This document shows positions 1-5,731 of a DNA stretch of 9,410 bases, piece after piece. Every line of letters begins with the position of its first letter. Position 1 is the first letter of the stretch. The notes under the pieces were generated by a model. That model had not been told where the DNA came from and searched no databases. It was given only the letters and a program-made list of their open reading frames with translations. A program made the translations under genes and the position numbers. The stretch comes from an uncultured Candidatus Melainabacteria bacterium (GTDB lineage Bacteria > Cyanobacteriota > Vampirovibrionia > Gastranaerophilales > Gastranaerophilaceae): assembly GCA_934675695.1 (NCBI GenBank), contig CAKURN010000041.1, forward strand, positions 1 to 9,410. The letters are read 5' to 3'.

Positions 1-957
1 GATTTTTGTTTTATTTTTTATTTTTTTCTTGAATTTTTTTTGACATTTTTTGAAACTGTCTTTTAAGAGCCTAATTGAACCGACGCCATCTTCTATTTGC
101 AAAAAATCTCCATAATATTTTTTTTCAGGCACTTCAATACCTGCCAAAACAAAAAACTCATCTGAAGCCATTGCTATTTGTTTTTTTATGTCTTTATTAA
201 AATCTTCTACAATTTTTATTGTTTCGGTTGCAATTTTTTTGTCTACTTTTTTAAATTCTTCTTGTCTAAATTTTGAAATCCCAACAGGAACTATTGCAAC
301 AGATTTTAAAATTGATTTAAATGGTTTTAAATCTTCCAGGGTTCTTTTTAGTTCTTTTCCATCGTTGTAATTTGGGCAAAGAACAATTTGAGCATGGAGC
401 ATTGTTTTTATTTTTTTGAAACGCTTTAATTGTTCGATTATGTTTTTTGCGTTTTTATTTCTAGTCATTTTGTATCTTAGTTCAGGGTTGGTTGTGTGAA
501 TAGAAACAAAAAGCGGCGAAATGTGGTATTGTTCTATTCTTTGCCAATCTTCTTCTTTGAAATTGGTCAATGTGACGTAAGTACCTTGAATATAAGACAA
601 TCTCCAATCGTCATCTTTTATGTAGAGTGATTTTCTAAGCCCTTTTGGTTGTTGGTCAACAAAGCAAAAAATACAGTGATTTTGACATCTTTTTATGTTG
701 TCAAAAACGGCACTCGAAAAAGTAATGCCCAAATCTTCGTCGAAATCTTTTTCTATTTCGTATTCCTCAAGCTCATTGTTTTCGTGTTCAATGAGCAAAT
801 TAATTTCTTCGTCGTTAATTAAGTAACTGTATTCAATAACATCTTTTGGAAAAGTTGAATTAACAGACAATATCTTATCGCCTTTTTTTATGCCCAGCTC
901 GTCTGCTATTGAATTTTTTTCTACTTCTTCAACAAGAATTAAATTTTTACATTTCAT
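1..957 (-). CDS. Radical SAM protein with PDZ-like N-terminus and DUF512 (C-terminus cut by window edge)
   Basis: The frame is open from the ATG at 957-955 to the left edge, giving 319 residues; I recall relatives of about 430, so the C-terminus is missing. Residues 1-45 look PDZ-like (ADELGIKKGDKILSVN). A radical SAM cluster motif CX3CX2C lies at C91, C95 and C98 (RCQNHCIFCFVDQQPKG), followed by the family-typical KDDDWRLSY and GTYVTLTN. The later part carries the DUF512 hallmarks MASDEFFVLAGIEVP (263-277) and YYGDFLQIEDGVGSIR (281-296). This matches the TIGR03279-type putative Fe-S oxidoreductases of Cyanobacteria, also found in Clostridia. The family is predicted to bind a 4Fe-4S cluster and S-adenosylmethionine in the cytoplasm; its reaction is not established to my knowledge. 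The start overlaps the upstream PadR stop as ATGA, so translation is probably coupled. The family call is firm; the function is unknown. Confidence 0.93.
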   Translation of the reverse strand, partial: MKCKNLILVEEVEKNSIADELGIKKGDKILSVNSTFPKDVIEYSYLINDEEINLLIEHENNELEEYEIEKDFDEDLGITFSSAVFDNIKRCQNHCIFCFVDQQPKGLRKSLYIKDDDWRLSYIQGTYVTLTNFKEEDWQRIEQYHISPLFVSIHTTNPELRYKMTRNKNAKNIIEQLKRFKKIKTMLHAQIVLCPNYNDGKELKRTLEDLKPFKSILKSVAIVPVGISKFRQEEFKKVDKKIATETIKIVEDFNKDIKKQIAMASDEFFVLAGIEVPEKKYYGDFLQIEDGVGSIRLLKDSFKKCQKKFKKKIKNKTKI

Positions 958-1445
958 AGAAGTTTTATTAGACTTTCTATTTCAGTCATTGTTATTTTGA
1001 TTGTAAGTTTTTGAAGTTCATTTAAAGAGACATATTCGTTACTTGTGCCTTTTTCAATTTTTATTTTGAGTATTTCAAGAACTGATATCAAATTTTCTTT
1101 AAATTCTACTATTTCATTGACGCTCAAAAAGTCACTACAGTATATTGCAATTTTTGCTGTATTAATTACGTGATAGGGGTTTGGCTCTTTTAGTGTCAAA
1201 AGTTGTTCTGTGAGGTGTTTTTTGCCTGTTGGGGTAATGGAATATGTTTTTGACAACATTCCGCCTTTTGTCATGTTTTCTTCATAACTAACACAGCCCA
1301 GTTTTTCTAGGCGTTTTAGAGCGGGGCTAATTGTGCCTGTGCTGGATTTTAGGTATGCAAAAAAATACTCATCGATTATTTTTGACAATCTGTATATTGT
1401 CGCATCGTATTTGCTTAAAATATATAATATTACAATTTCTATCAT
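954..1445 (-). CDS. PadR-like winged-helix transcriptional regulator
   Basis: A 163-residue protein. Residues 3-50 form the expected helix-turn-helix: an N-terminal helix (VILYILSKYDATIYRLSKII), then a recognition region STGTISPALKRLEKLGCV (35-52). The wing GGMLSKTYSITPTGKKHL (61-78) is the typical PadR pattern ending in 'Y.lT..G...L'. Residues 90-163 are mostly helical and would serve as the dimerisation arm, as in PadR/Vir-type regulators. The ligand cannot be predicted. The gene is transcribed divergently from the glycosyltransferase train across only 37 bases and overlaps the downstream radical SAM gene by 4 bases. Autoregulation, and control of either flank, is therefore plausible by position. 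No Shine-Dalgarno precedes the ATG; an extended -10 candidate ends 6 bases before it, so the mRNA may be leaderless. The family call is good; the target is inference. Confidence 0.85.
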   Translation of the reverse strand: MIEIVILYILSKYDATIYRLSKIIDEYFFAYLKSSTGTISPALKRLEKLGCVSYEENMTKGGMLSKTYSITPTGKKHLTEQLLTLKEPNPYHVINTAKIAIYCSDFLSVNEIVEFKENLISVLEILKIKIEKGTSNEYVSLNELQKLTIKITMTEIESLIKLL

Positions 1446-1482
1446 ATTTTTATATTAACATAACTTTTGATATATTAAAAAT
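1446..1482. promoter_or_regulatory. Divergent overlapping promoters, probably leaderless, between PadR and GT-C 1
   Basis: Plus strand: TG-A-TATATT (TG at 1468-1469, hexamer 1471-1476), then AAAAAT, then the ATG at 1483. Minus strand: TG-T-TAATAT (TG at 1460-1459, hexamer 1457-1452), then AAAAAT, then the ATG at 1445. In both cases an extended -10 ends 6 bases before the start codon, which puts the predicted transcription start on the A of ATG. Neither gene has a Shine-Dalgarno. No good -35 is visible (TTTTAT at 1448-1453 for the plus promoter), as is usual with extended -10 promoters. The two promoters overlap, so polymerase binding should be mutually exclusive. The extreme AT content makes chance hexamers easy, which limits confidence. 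Confidence 0.5.
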
Positions 1483-1488
1483 ATGTTA
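1456..1488. promoter_or_regulatory. Candidate operator dyad TAACATA-N19-TATGTTA
   Basis: The left arm TAACATA (1456-1462) and right arm TATGTTA (1482-1488) are perfect inverted repeats 19 bases apart, centred at 1472 in the divergent promoter region. The left arm covers the PadR extended -10 and the right arm covers the GT-C 1 start codon. PadR-family sites often contain ATGT/ACAT half-sites. Here they occur in the opposite order (ACAT...ATGT), so this is not the textbook arrangement, and AT-rich DNA gives such dyads by chance. Confidence 0.22.
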
Positions 1489-2928
1489 TATAGTTATATC
1501 AAAAAAAATCCGAATATCTTGATTGTTGTTGTTTTTGTTGTTTTAACTTTTTTTACTGCAATAAATAGAGTTCCTTTTTTTGATGAAGCCCACAGTTTCT
1601 TTATTTCGGGATTAAAATTTAAAGAAATTTTATATTTAACAAGAATAGAAGGTCACCCTATTTTGTGGTATTTGATTTTAAAACCTTTTTCTTGTATAAA
1701 ATTCTATCCTTATTTAATGCTTGTTGCGAGCTTTTTTATTTCTTTTGTTATGGTTTTGTTTTTTTGGTTTAAATCACCTTTTAATACAATAGAAAAAACA
1801 CTTTTTCTTTTTTCTTATCCTGTTTTTTCTTATTTTGCAATTGTTGCAAGGCCATACGGGTTTACTATATTGTTGATGTTTTTGTGTAGTTATTTTTTGA
1901 ACAAAAATCGCCCGATATTGTATTCTTTTTTGTTGTTTTTTTTAATGAACACGACTGTAATTGGCATGATTAGTGCTTTTTGCTTTTTTGTTTTATTTCT
2001 TTATAAAATTATTAAAGAAAAAAATATAAAAAAACAAGACATTTTTGGCATTTTTTCTATATTTTTGCTAACGGTTTTGTTTTTTGTTGTTCAGTTTTCT
2101 TTTGTTAAAAATCCTGACATATTAAACAAAAATATTCTTGTATACGAATTTTTGAGAGAACTTTTTTCTTATGTTTTTTACCCTTTTTTAAATTTTCATT
2201 CTGAAATATTGTCTAAAATTTTGTTCAAATGTTGTGTTTTTTGTTTGTTTTGGATGAGTTTGGTTGTATTTTTTAAAAAATCAAAAATTTCTTTGGTTTA
2301 TTTTTTGTTGAGCAGTTTTTTGCTTACATTTTTGTTTTGCAAAATATACATTGGTGTTAGTTGGCATTATTATTTTTATTTTATTAATTATGTGGTTGCT
2401 TTTTGGTTAGGTTATGAAAAAATTAAAGAAATTAAAATTTTGAAGATATTTTTCATTGTCGTTTTGTTTTTGCTTTTAAATCCTTATTCGATTTTGAAAG
2501 ATGGAAAAGTCTATGTTTTAAACACTTCAAAATATCCAAAAATCGTGAAAGATATTTTGGAATTTGATAAAAACAATGAAAAAAAATACTTCTGCTTTGA
2601 TTTTTATACGCCTGTAGTTGGGGTTTTACCGTATTTAAAAAAACAAAACATAAATGTATACGATATGAAAGGTTTTGAAAGAAGCAGTTTTGAAGCTTTA
2701 AAAATGACTTTTGAATTGAAAAGAATTCCTTTAGAACCTGATGATTTTGTGAAAAATTTGGATAAAAACAAAAAAAATTATCTTATAGCTTCGATGCTCA
2801 AGGCAGAATATCCTAAAGTCCGTTATTACAAAGGTGAACATTGTACAATGAAATTTTCTTTAAAATTTGAAGACAAAAGAAATGAATTTGCAATTTATGA
2901 AATAGGAGCATATTGCAGTGAAAAATAA
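1483..2928 (+). CDS. GT-C fold membrane glycosyltransferase, paralogue 1
   Basis: A 481-residue polytopic membrane protein with about 9-10 hydrophobic segments up to residue 335, then a soluble tail (about 345-481). GT-C/PMT_2-like signatures appear in order. VPFFDEAHSF has the acidic pair D34-E35 in the first outer loop. RIEGHPILWYLI (54-65) corresponds to the 'HPPLYYLL' segment of family 39-type enzymes. VARPYGF (121-127) corresponds to their 'ARxYAL' segment. MNTT (155-158) and SWHYYFYF (293-300) are shared with the paralogues. Such enzymes move a sugar from a polyprenyl-phosphate donor to an acceptor on the outer face of the membrane; the substrate cannot be predicted here. The ATG at 1483 has no Shine-Dalgarno but aligns in length with the paralogue N-termini. 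This is the first gene of the plus-strand train and overlaps the next by 11 bases. The fold call is good; a non-enzymatic relative is possible. Confidence 0.8.
   Translation: MLYSYIKKNPNILIVVVFVVLTFFTAINRVPFFDEAHSFFISGLKFKEILYLTRIEGHPILWYLILKPFSCIKFYPYLMLVASFFISFVMVLFFWFKSPFNTIEKTLFLFSYPVFSYFAIVARPYGFTILLMFLCSYFLNKNRPILYSFLLFFLMNTTVIGMISAFCFFVLFLYKIIKEKNIKKQDIFGIFSIFLLTVLFFVVQFSFVKNPDILNKNILVYEFLRELFSYVFYPFLNFHSEILSKILFKCCVFCLFWMSLVVFFKKSKISLVYFLLSSFLLTFLFCKIYIGVSWHYYFYFINYVVAFWLGYEKIKEIKILKIFFIVVLFLLLNPYSILKDGKVYVLNTSKYPKIVKDILEFDKNNEKKYFCFDFYTPVVGVLPYLKKQNINVYDMKGFERSSFEALKMTFELKRIPLEPDDFVKNLDKNKKNYLIASMLKAEYPKVRYYKGEHCTMKFSLKFEDKRNEFAIYEIGAYCSEK
2904..2908 (+). promoter_or_regulatory. Ribosome binding site fixing a GTG start for GT-C 2
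   Basis: AGGAG at 2904-2908 lies 9 bases before the GTG at 2918-2920, inside the end of the preceding gene. No ATG nearby in this frame is as well placed, and the resulting N-terminus (MKNKKIAL) matches the basic start of the paralogues. Confidence 0.75.
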
Positions 2929-4396
2929 AAAAATCGCCCTTGTTTTTACGTTTGTGTATTTGGTTTTGTGTTTGTTTTTGGATTTTAATCATATTCCTTT
3001 TTGGGACGAAGCTAGAGCGTGGCTTATTTCTCAAAATTGCAATTTAGTAGAGTATCTTGATTTAATGAAATTAGAATGCCACATGTTTATTTGGAATTTG
3101 ATTATTTTTCCTTTTGCAAAATTGAATTTATTTTATCCTTATTCTATGCAAATAACAAACACTCTGATTTCTACTTTTGCTATATATATTTTGTGGAAAA
3201 AAGCCCCTTTTTCAAAAATAGAAAAATTTTTAATAACTTTTTCTGTACCTTTTTTGTTTTTGTGGGGTGTTATTGCAAGATGCTACAGCATAGGGATTTT
3301 GTTCATATTTTTAGCTTTAACTTATTATAAAATAAGATTTAAAAAGCCTTTTTGTTATCTTTTGTTTTTGTGCCTTGCAATGAATACTTCTGTAATGGCA
3401 TTTATTGGGGCGTTTTATTTGAGTATAATATTTTTGTTTGAATCATTAAAAACAAAAAATTTTAAAAAACTTTTGCTTGTTTTTATATTGAATATCTTGA
3501 TTGTGATGATTCAAGTGTTTGAACCTAATTCAGATTTTTTGAAACAAACGCCCGAGATGGCTTTTTTGAGAGATTTTTTTGGCTATATTTTGTGTCCTGT
3601 ATTTTTTATTCCGCAATATCCTATTCAATCAATTTTGATGAGCGTATTAAGAATAGCAGCCGATATATGTGCTATAGTGTTTGGTGTTTTCACTTTTAAA
3701 AACAATAAAAAAGTTCTTCTGTTTCTGCTATTTAGTTATTTTTCAATGATTGTATTGTTTGCTGTATTTTATAGCGGAAATTTTTGGCATTATTTTTATT
3801 TTTACTTTTATTTTATTGTTGCTTTTTGGATTTTGCGACGTGAAAACAAAATTCCAAAAATTCTTAATATATTGTTTTTTGTGATTTTAGCTTGTTTTAT
3901 GTTTAAAGGAAGCTTGTTTATAGATTCAAAAATGACAACAATAAACAATTCGACTTCAAAACAAATTGCAATAGAAATTTTAAAAAATGAAAAATTAAAA
4001 AATGCAAAATTATTCTGTCTAGACCCTTGGTCAGATATTGCTCCGAGTGCCTTGCCGTATTTGAAAAACAAAGTAAAAATCTATGACATATTTAATCAAG
4101 ACAGATTTTCATACGAAAGTATGCGAAGCCACATAAAATTCAATACTGAATTGTTAAATCCTGATGAATTTTATAAATATATTGATGAAAACTCGATTTT
4201 GCTCACAACGACAGCTTTTACACGCCACGAAGTGAAAAATCCGCTTAGAAAATTTGATGAAAAAACAGGCGAGATTGATTTTGTTGGAAAAAACTACACT
4301 GTTCGATTTATCCCTTTAGAAGCTCATACGGAAATTTGTCTTTGGATATATTCAATAAAATACAGAAAAAATGACAACAAAACTTTTTCAAGATAA
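2918..4396 (+). CDS. GT-C fold membrane glycosyltransferase, paralogue 2
   Basis: A 492-residue paralogue of the genes at 1483 and 5715, starting with GTG behind a good AGGAG. The same motifs appear in order: IPFWDEARAW with D30-E31; KLECHMFIWNLI (51-62), where the 'RIEGH' of the other two is changed to KLECH; IARCYSIGIL (119-128); MNTSVM (155-160); FWHYFYFY (289-296). About nine membrane segments precede a soluble tail (about 340-492) containing FCLDPWSDIAPSALPYLK (366-383). The tail is longer than in the paralogues and ends in a basic stretch (KYRKNDNK). Predicted role: transfer of a sugar from a polyprenyl-phosphate donor at the outer face of the membrane, substrate unknown. It overlaps paralogue 1 by 11 bases and lies 27 bases before uppS, consistent with one transcript. 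The altered EGH region and C-terminus suggest a different acceptor or donor (inference). Confidence 0.8.
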   Translation: MKNKKIALVFTFVYLVLCLFLDFNHIPFWDEARAWLISQNCNLVEYLDLMKLECHMFIWNLIIFPFAKLNLFYPYSMQITNTLISTFAIYILWKKAPFSKIEKFLITFSVPFLFLWGVIARCYSIGILFIFLALTYYKIRFKKPFCYLLFLCLAMNTSVMAFIGAFYLSIIFLFESLKTKNFKKLLLVFILNILIVMIQVFEPNSDFLKQTPEMAFLRDFFGYILCPVFFIPQYPIQSILMSVLRIAADICAIVFGVFTFKNNKKVLLFLLFSYFSMIVLFAVFYSGNFWHYFYFYFYFIVAFWILRRENKIPKILNILFFVILACFMFKGSLFIDSKMTTINNSTSKQIAIEILKNEKLKNAKLFCLDPWSDIAPSALPYLKNKVKIYDIFNQDRFSYESMRSHIKFNTELLNPDEFYKYIDENSILLTTTAFTRHEVKNPLRKFDEKTGEIDFVGKNYTVRFIPLEAHTEICLWIYSIKYRKNDNKTFSR

Positions 4397-4412
4397 AATA
4401 AATTATGCAAAA

Positions 4413-4416
4413 AGGA
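4413..4416 (+). promoter_or_regulatory. Ribosome binding site of uppS
   Basis: AGGA at 4413-4416 within AAAAAGGAAAAT, 7 bases before the ATG at 4424. It sits in the only real gap (27 bases) within the first five genes of the train, which holds no terminator-like hairpin. Confidence 0.7.
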
Positions 4417-4423
4417 AAATAAA

Positions 4424-5149
4424 ATGTCTGAATTAAATGAAAAAGAAATAATAGAAACAATAAAAAACAACAACCTAAAACACATTGCAATAATAATGGA
4501 CGGCAATCGCCGTTGGGCAAAAGAAAGATTTCTTCCTTCTATGATGGGGCATAAAAAAGGCGTCGAAGCTCTCAAAAAAACAACTAGAGCTTGTGATGAT
4601 TTGGGTATAAAATATCTCACTTTGTATGCGTTTTCTACAGAAAATTGGAACAGAAAAAAAGAAGAAGTTGATTTTTTAATGGATTTGTTGGCATCAACTT
4701 TGATTGCTGAATTAGATGAATTAAACAAAAACAACGTAAAAATGAATTTTATTGGAAATTTGTCCCAATTGAATCAAAATTTGCAAAATATAATTGAAAA
4801 ATCAAAAGAAAAAACAAAAGACAATACAGGCGTAGTGCTTACTGTTGCAATAAATTACGGTTCTAGAGATGAAATTGTTTATGCTATAAAAAACATCATA
4901 AAGTCAGGAATTTCTGTTGATGAAATTACAGAAGAAACAGTTTCAAAAAATTTATATACAAACAATCTTCCCGATCCTGATTTGTTAATTAGAACAAGTG
5001 GCGAAAAAAGAATAAGTAACTACCTATTGTGGCAAATTGCATACAGTGAATTGTATGTTACAGATGTTTTTTGGCCCGATTTTGATAAAAAACAACTAAT
5101 GATTGCAGTTGATGAATTTAACAAAAGACAAAGAAGATGGGGAAAATAA
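4424..5149 (+). CDS. uppS: Undecaprenyl (polyprenyl) diphosphate synthase, cis-prenyltransferase
   Basis: 241 residues, the normal length for the family. It condenses isopentenyl diphosphate onto farnesyl diphosphate with cis double bonds to make the C55 carrier lipid used for peptidoglycan and surface glycans. All signature regions are present: HIAIIMDGNRRWAK with the catalytic Asp at D26; H43 in MGHKKG; YAFSTENWNR (68-77); LPDPDLLIRTSGEKRISN (182-199) with R190 and R196; LLWQIAYSELYVTDVFWPDF (201-220), where E209 is the expected Mg2+ ligand. It acts in the cytoplasm at the membrane face. In the window it lies between GT-C paralogues that should use polyprenyl-phosphate-linked sugars, so the carrier supply and its users are genetically linked. 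Its TAA directly abuts the ATG of rdgB, so the two are probably translated together. It is the only carrier-lipid gene seen in the window. Confidence 0.97.
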   Translation: MSELNEKEIIETIKNNNLKHIAIIMDGNRRWAKERFLPSMMGHKKGVEALKKTTRACDDLGIKYLTLYAFSTENWNRKKEEVDFLMDLLASTLIAELDELNKNNVKMNFIGNLSQLNQNLQNIIEKSKEKTKDNTGVVLTVAINYGSRDEIVYAIKNIIKSGISVDEITEETVSKNLYTNNLPDPDLLIRTSGEKRISNYLLWQIAYSELYVTDVFWPDFDKKQLMIAVDEFNKRQRRWGK

Positions 5150-5731
5150 ATGCTAAAAATTACACTTGCTACTTCAAATCCACATAAAGTCGAAGAAATA
5201 AACCTTATTGCAAAAGATTTTGATGTTGAATTTATTTTGCCAAAAAAAGAATTTAACCCAATAGAAGATGGTGACGATTTTTTGTCTAATGCATTTTGTA
5301 AAGCAAAAGAAGCGGCTTTGTTAGGCGGAAGTGAACTGTTTTTGGCTGATGATTCGGGACTTTGTGTTGAAGCATTAAATGGAGAGCCTGGAATTTATTC
5401 TGCCAGATATGAAGCAACTCCTAAAAAACGCATTGAAAAATTACTATCTAATATGAAAGGCAAACAAAATAGAAATGCAAAGTTTGTCTGTGCAATGGTT
5501 TTAGTAGATAAAAATTCAAACATTGTATACAAAACCCAACAAGAATGTCTAGGTTCAATTTTGGAAGAAGAAAAAGGAGAAGGCGGTTTTGGCTATGATC
5601 CTATATTTTTTGTAAATGAAAAACAAAAAGGTATGGCACAATTGTCAAAAGAAGAAAAAGCTTCTGTTTCTCATAGGTCAAAATCTCTAAACAAAGTATT
5701 AAATTGGCTAAAAAATGAATACAAAAACTAA
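5150..5731 (+). CDS. rdgB: Non-canonical purine NTP pyrophosphatase (RdgB/HAM1 family)
   Basis: 193 residues, full family length. It hydrolyses ITP, dITP and XTP to the monophosphate and pyrophosphate, cleaning deaminated purines from the nucleotide pool in the cytoplasm. Seen in the sequence: the nucleotide-binding start LATSNPHKVEEI (6-17), EDGDDFLSNAFCKA (39-52), the metal/active-site motif LADDSGLCVEAL (65-76) with D67-D68, GIYSARY (81-87), GFGYDPIFF (146-154), and the C-terminal SHRSK (174-178). No key residue is missing. The start is the ATG directly after the uppS TAA, with a GGGGA ribosome site at 5139-5143 inside uppS. It overlaps the next gene by 17 bases. This is a housekeeping enzyme with no obvious functional tie to the glycosyltransferases around it. 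Confidence 0.96.
   Translation: MLKITLATSNPHKVEEINLIAKDFDVEFILPKKEFNPIEDGDDFLSNAFCKAKEAALLGGSELFLADDSGLCVEALNGEPGIYSARYEATPKKRIEKLLSNMKGKQNRNAKFVCAMVLVDKNSNIVYKTQQECLGSILEEEKGEGGFGYDPIFFVNEKQKGMAQLSKEEKASVSHRSKSLNKVLNWLKNEYKN

Noticed and set aside
1..45. T-rich run at the left edge as a possible terminator
   Set aside because: It is the lysine-rich coding end of the visible radical SAM frame (KKFKKKIKNK on the minus strand), with no hairpin before it.
188..370. Plus-strand 60-codon ORF
   Set aside because: It lies fully inside the radical SAM gene on the other strand, whose translation carries strong family motifs here; it is an antisense shadow.
1485..1498. Direct repeat GTTATA-N2-GTTATA at the start of GT-C 1
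   Set aside because: It is short and lies in coding, very AT-rich sequence (codons for LYSYI); chance is the simplest explanation.
3808..4071. Minus-strand 87-codon ORF
   Set aside because: It is antisense to the paralogue 2 membrane/tail boundary, with no ribosome site or recognisable motif.
4324..4734. Minus-strand 136-codon ORF
   Set aside because: It is antisense to the start of uppS and the end of paralogue 2, both well supported; its Phe/Leu/Ser-rich composition is what the complement of A-rich coding DNA gives.
5705..5731. Overlap of rdgB with the third glycosyltransferase as a frameshift or fusion
   Set aside because: Both proteins are complete by family length and motifs; this is an ordinary 17-base operon overlap.
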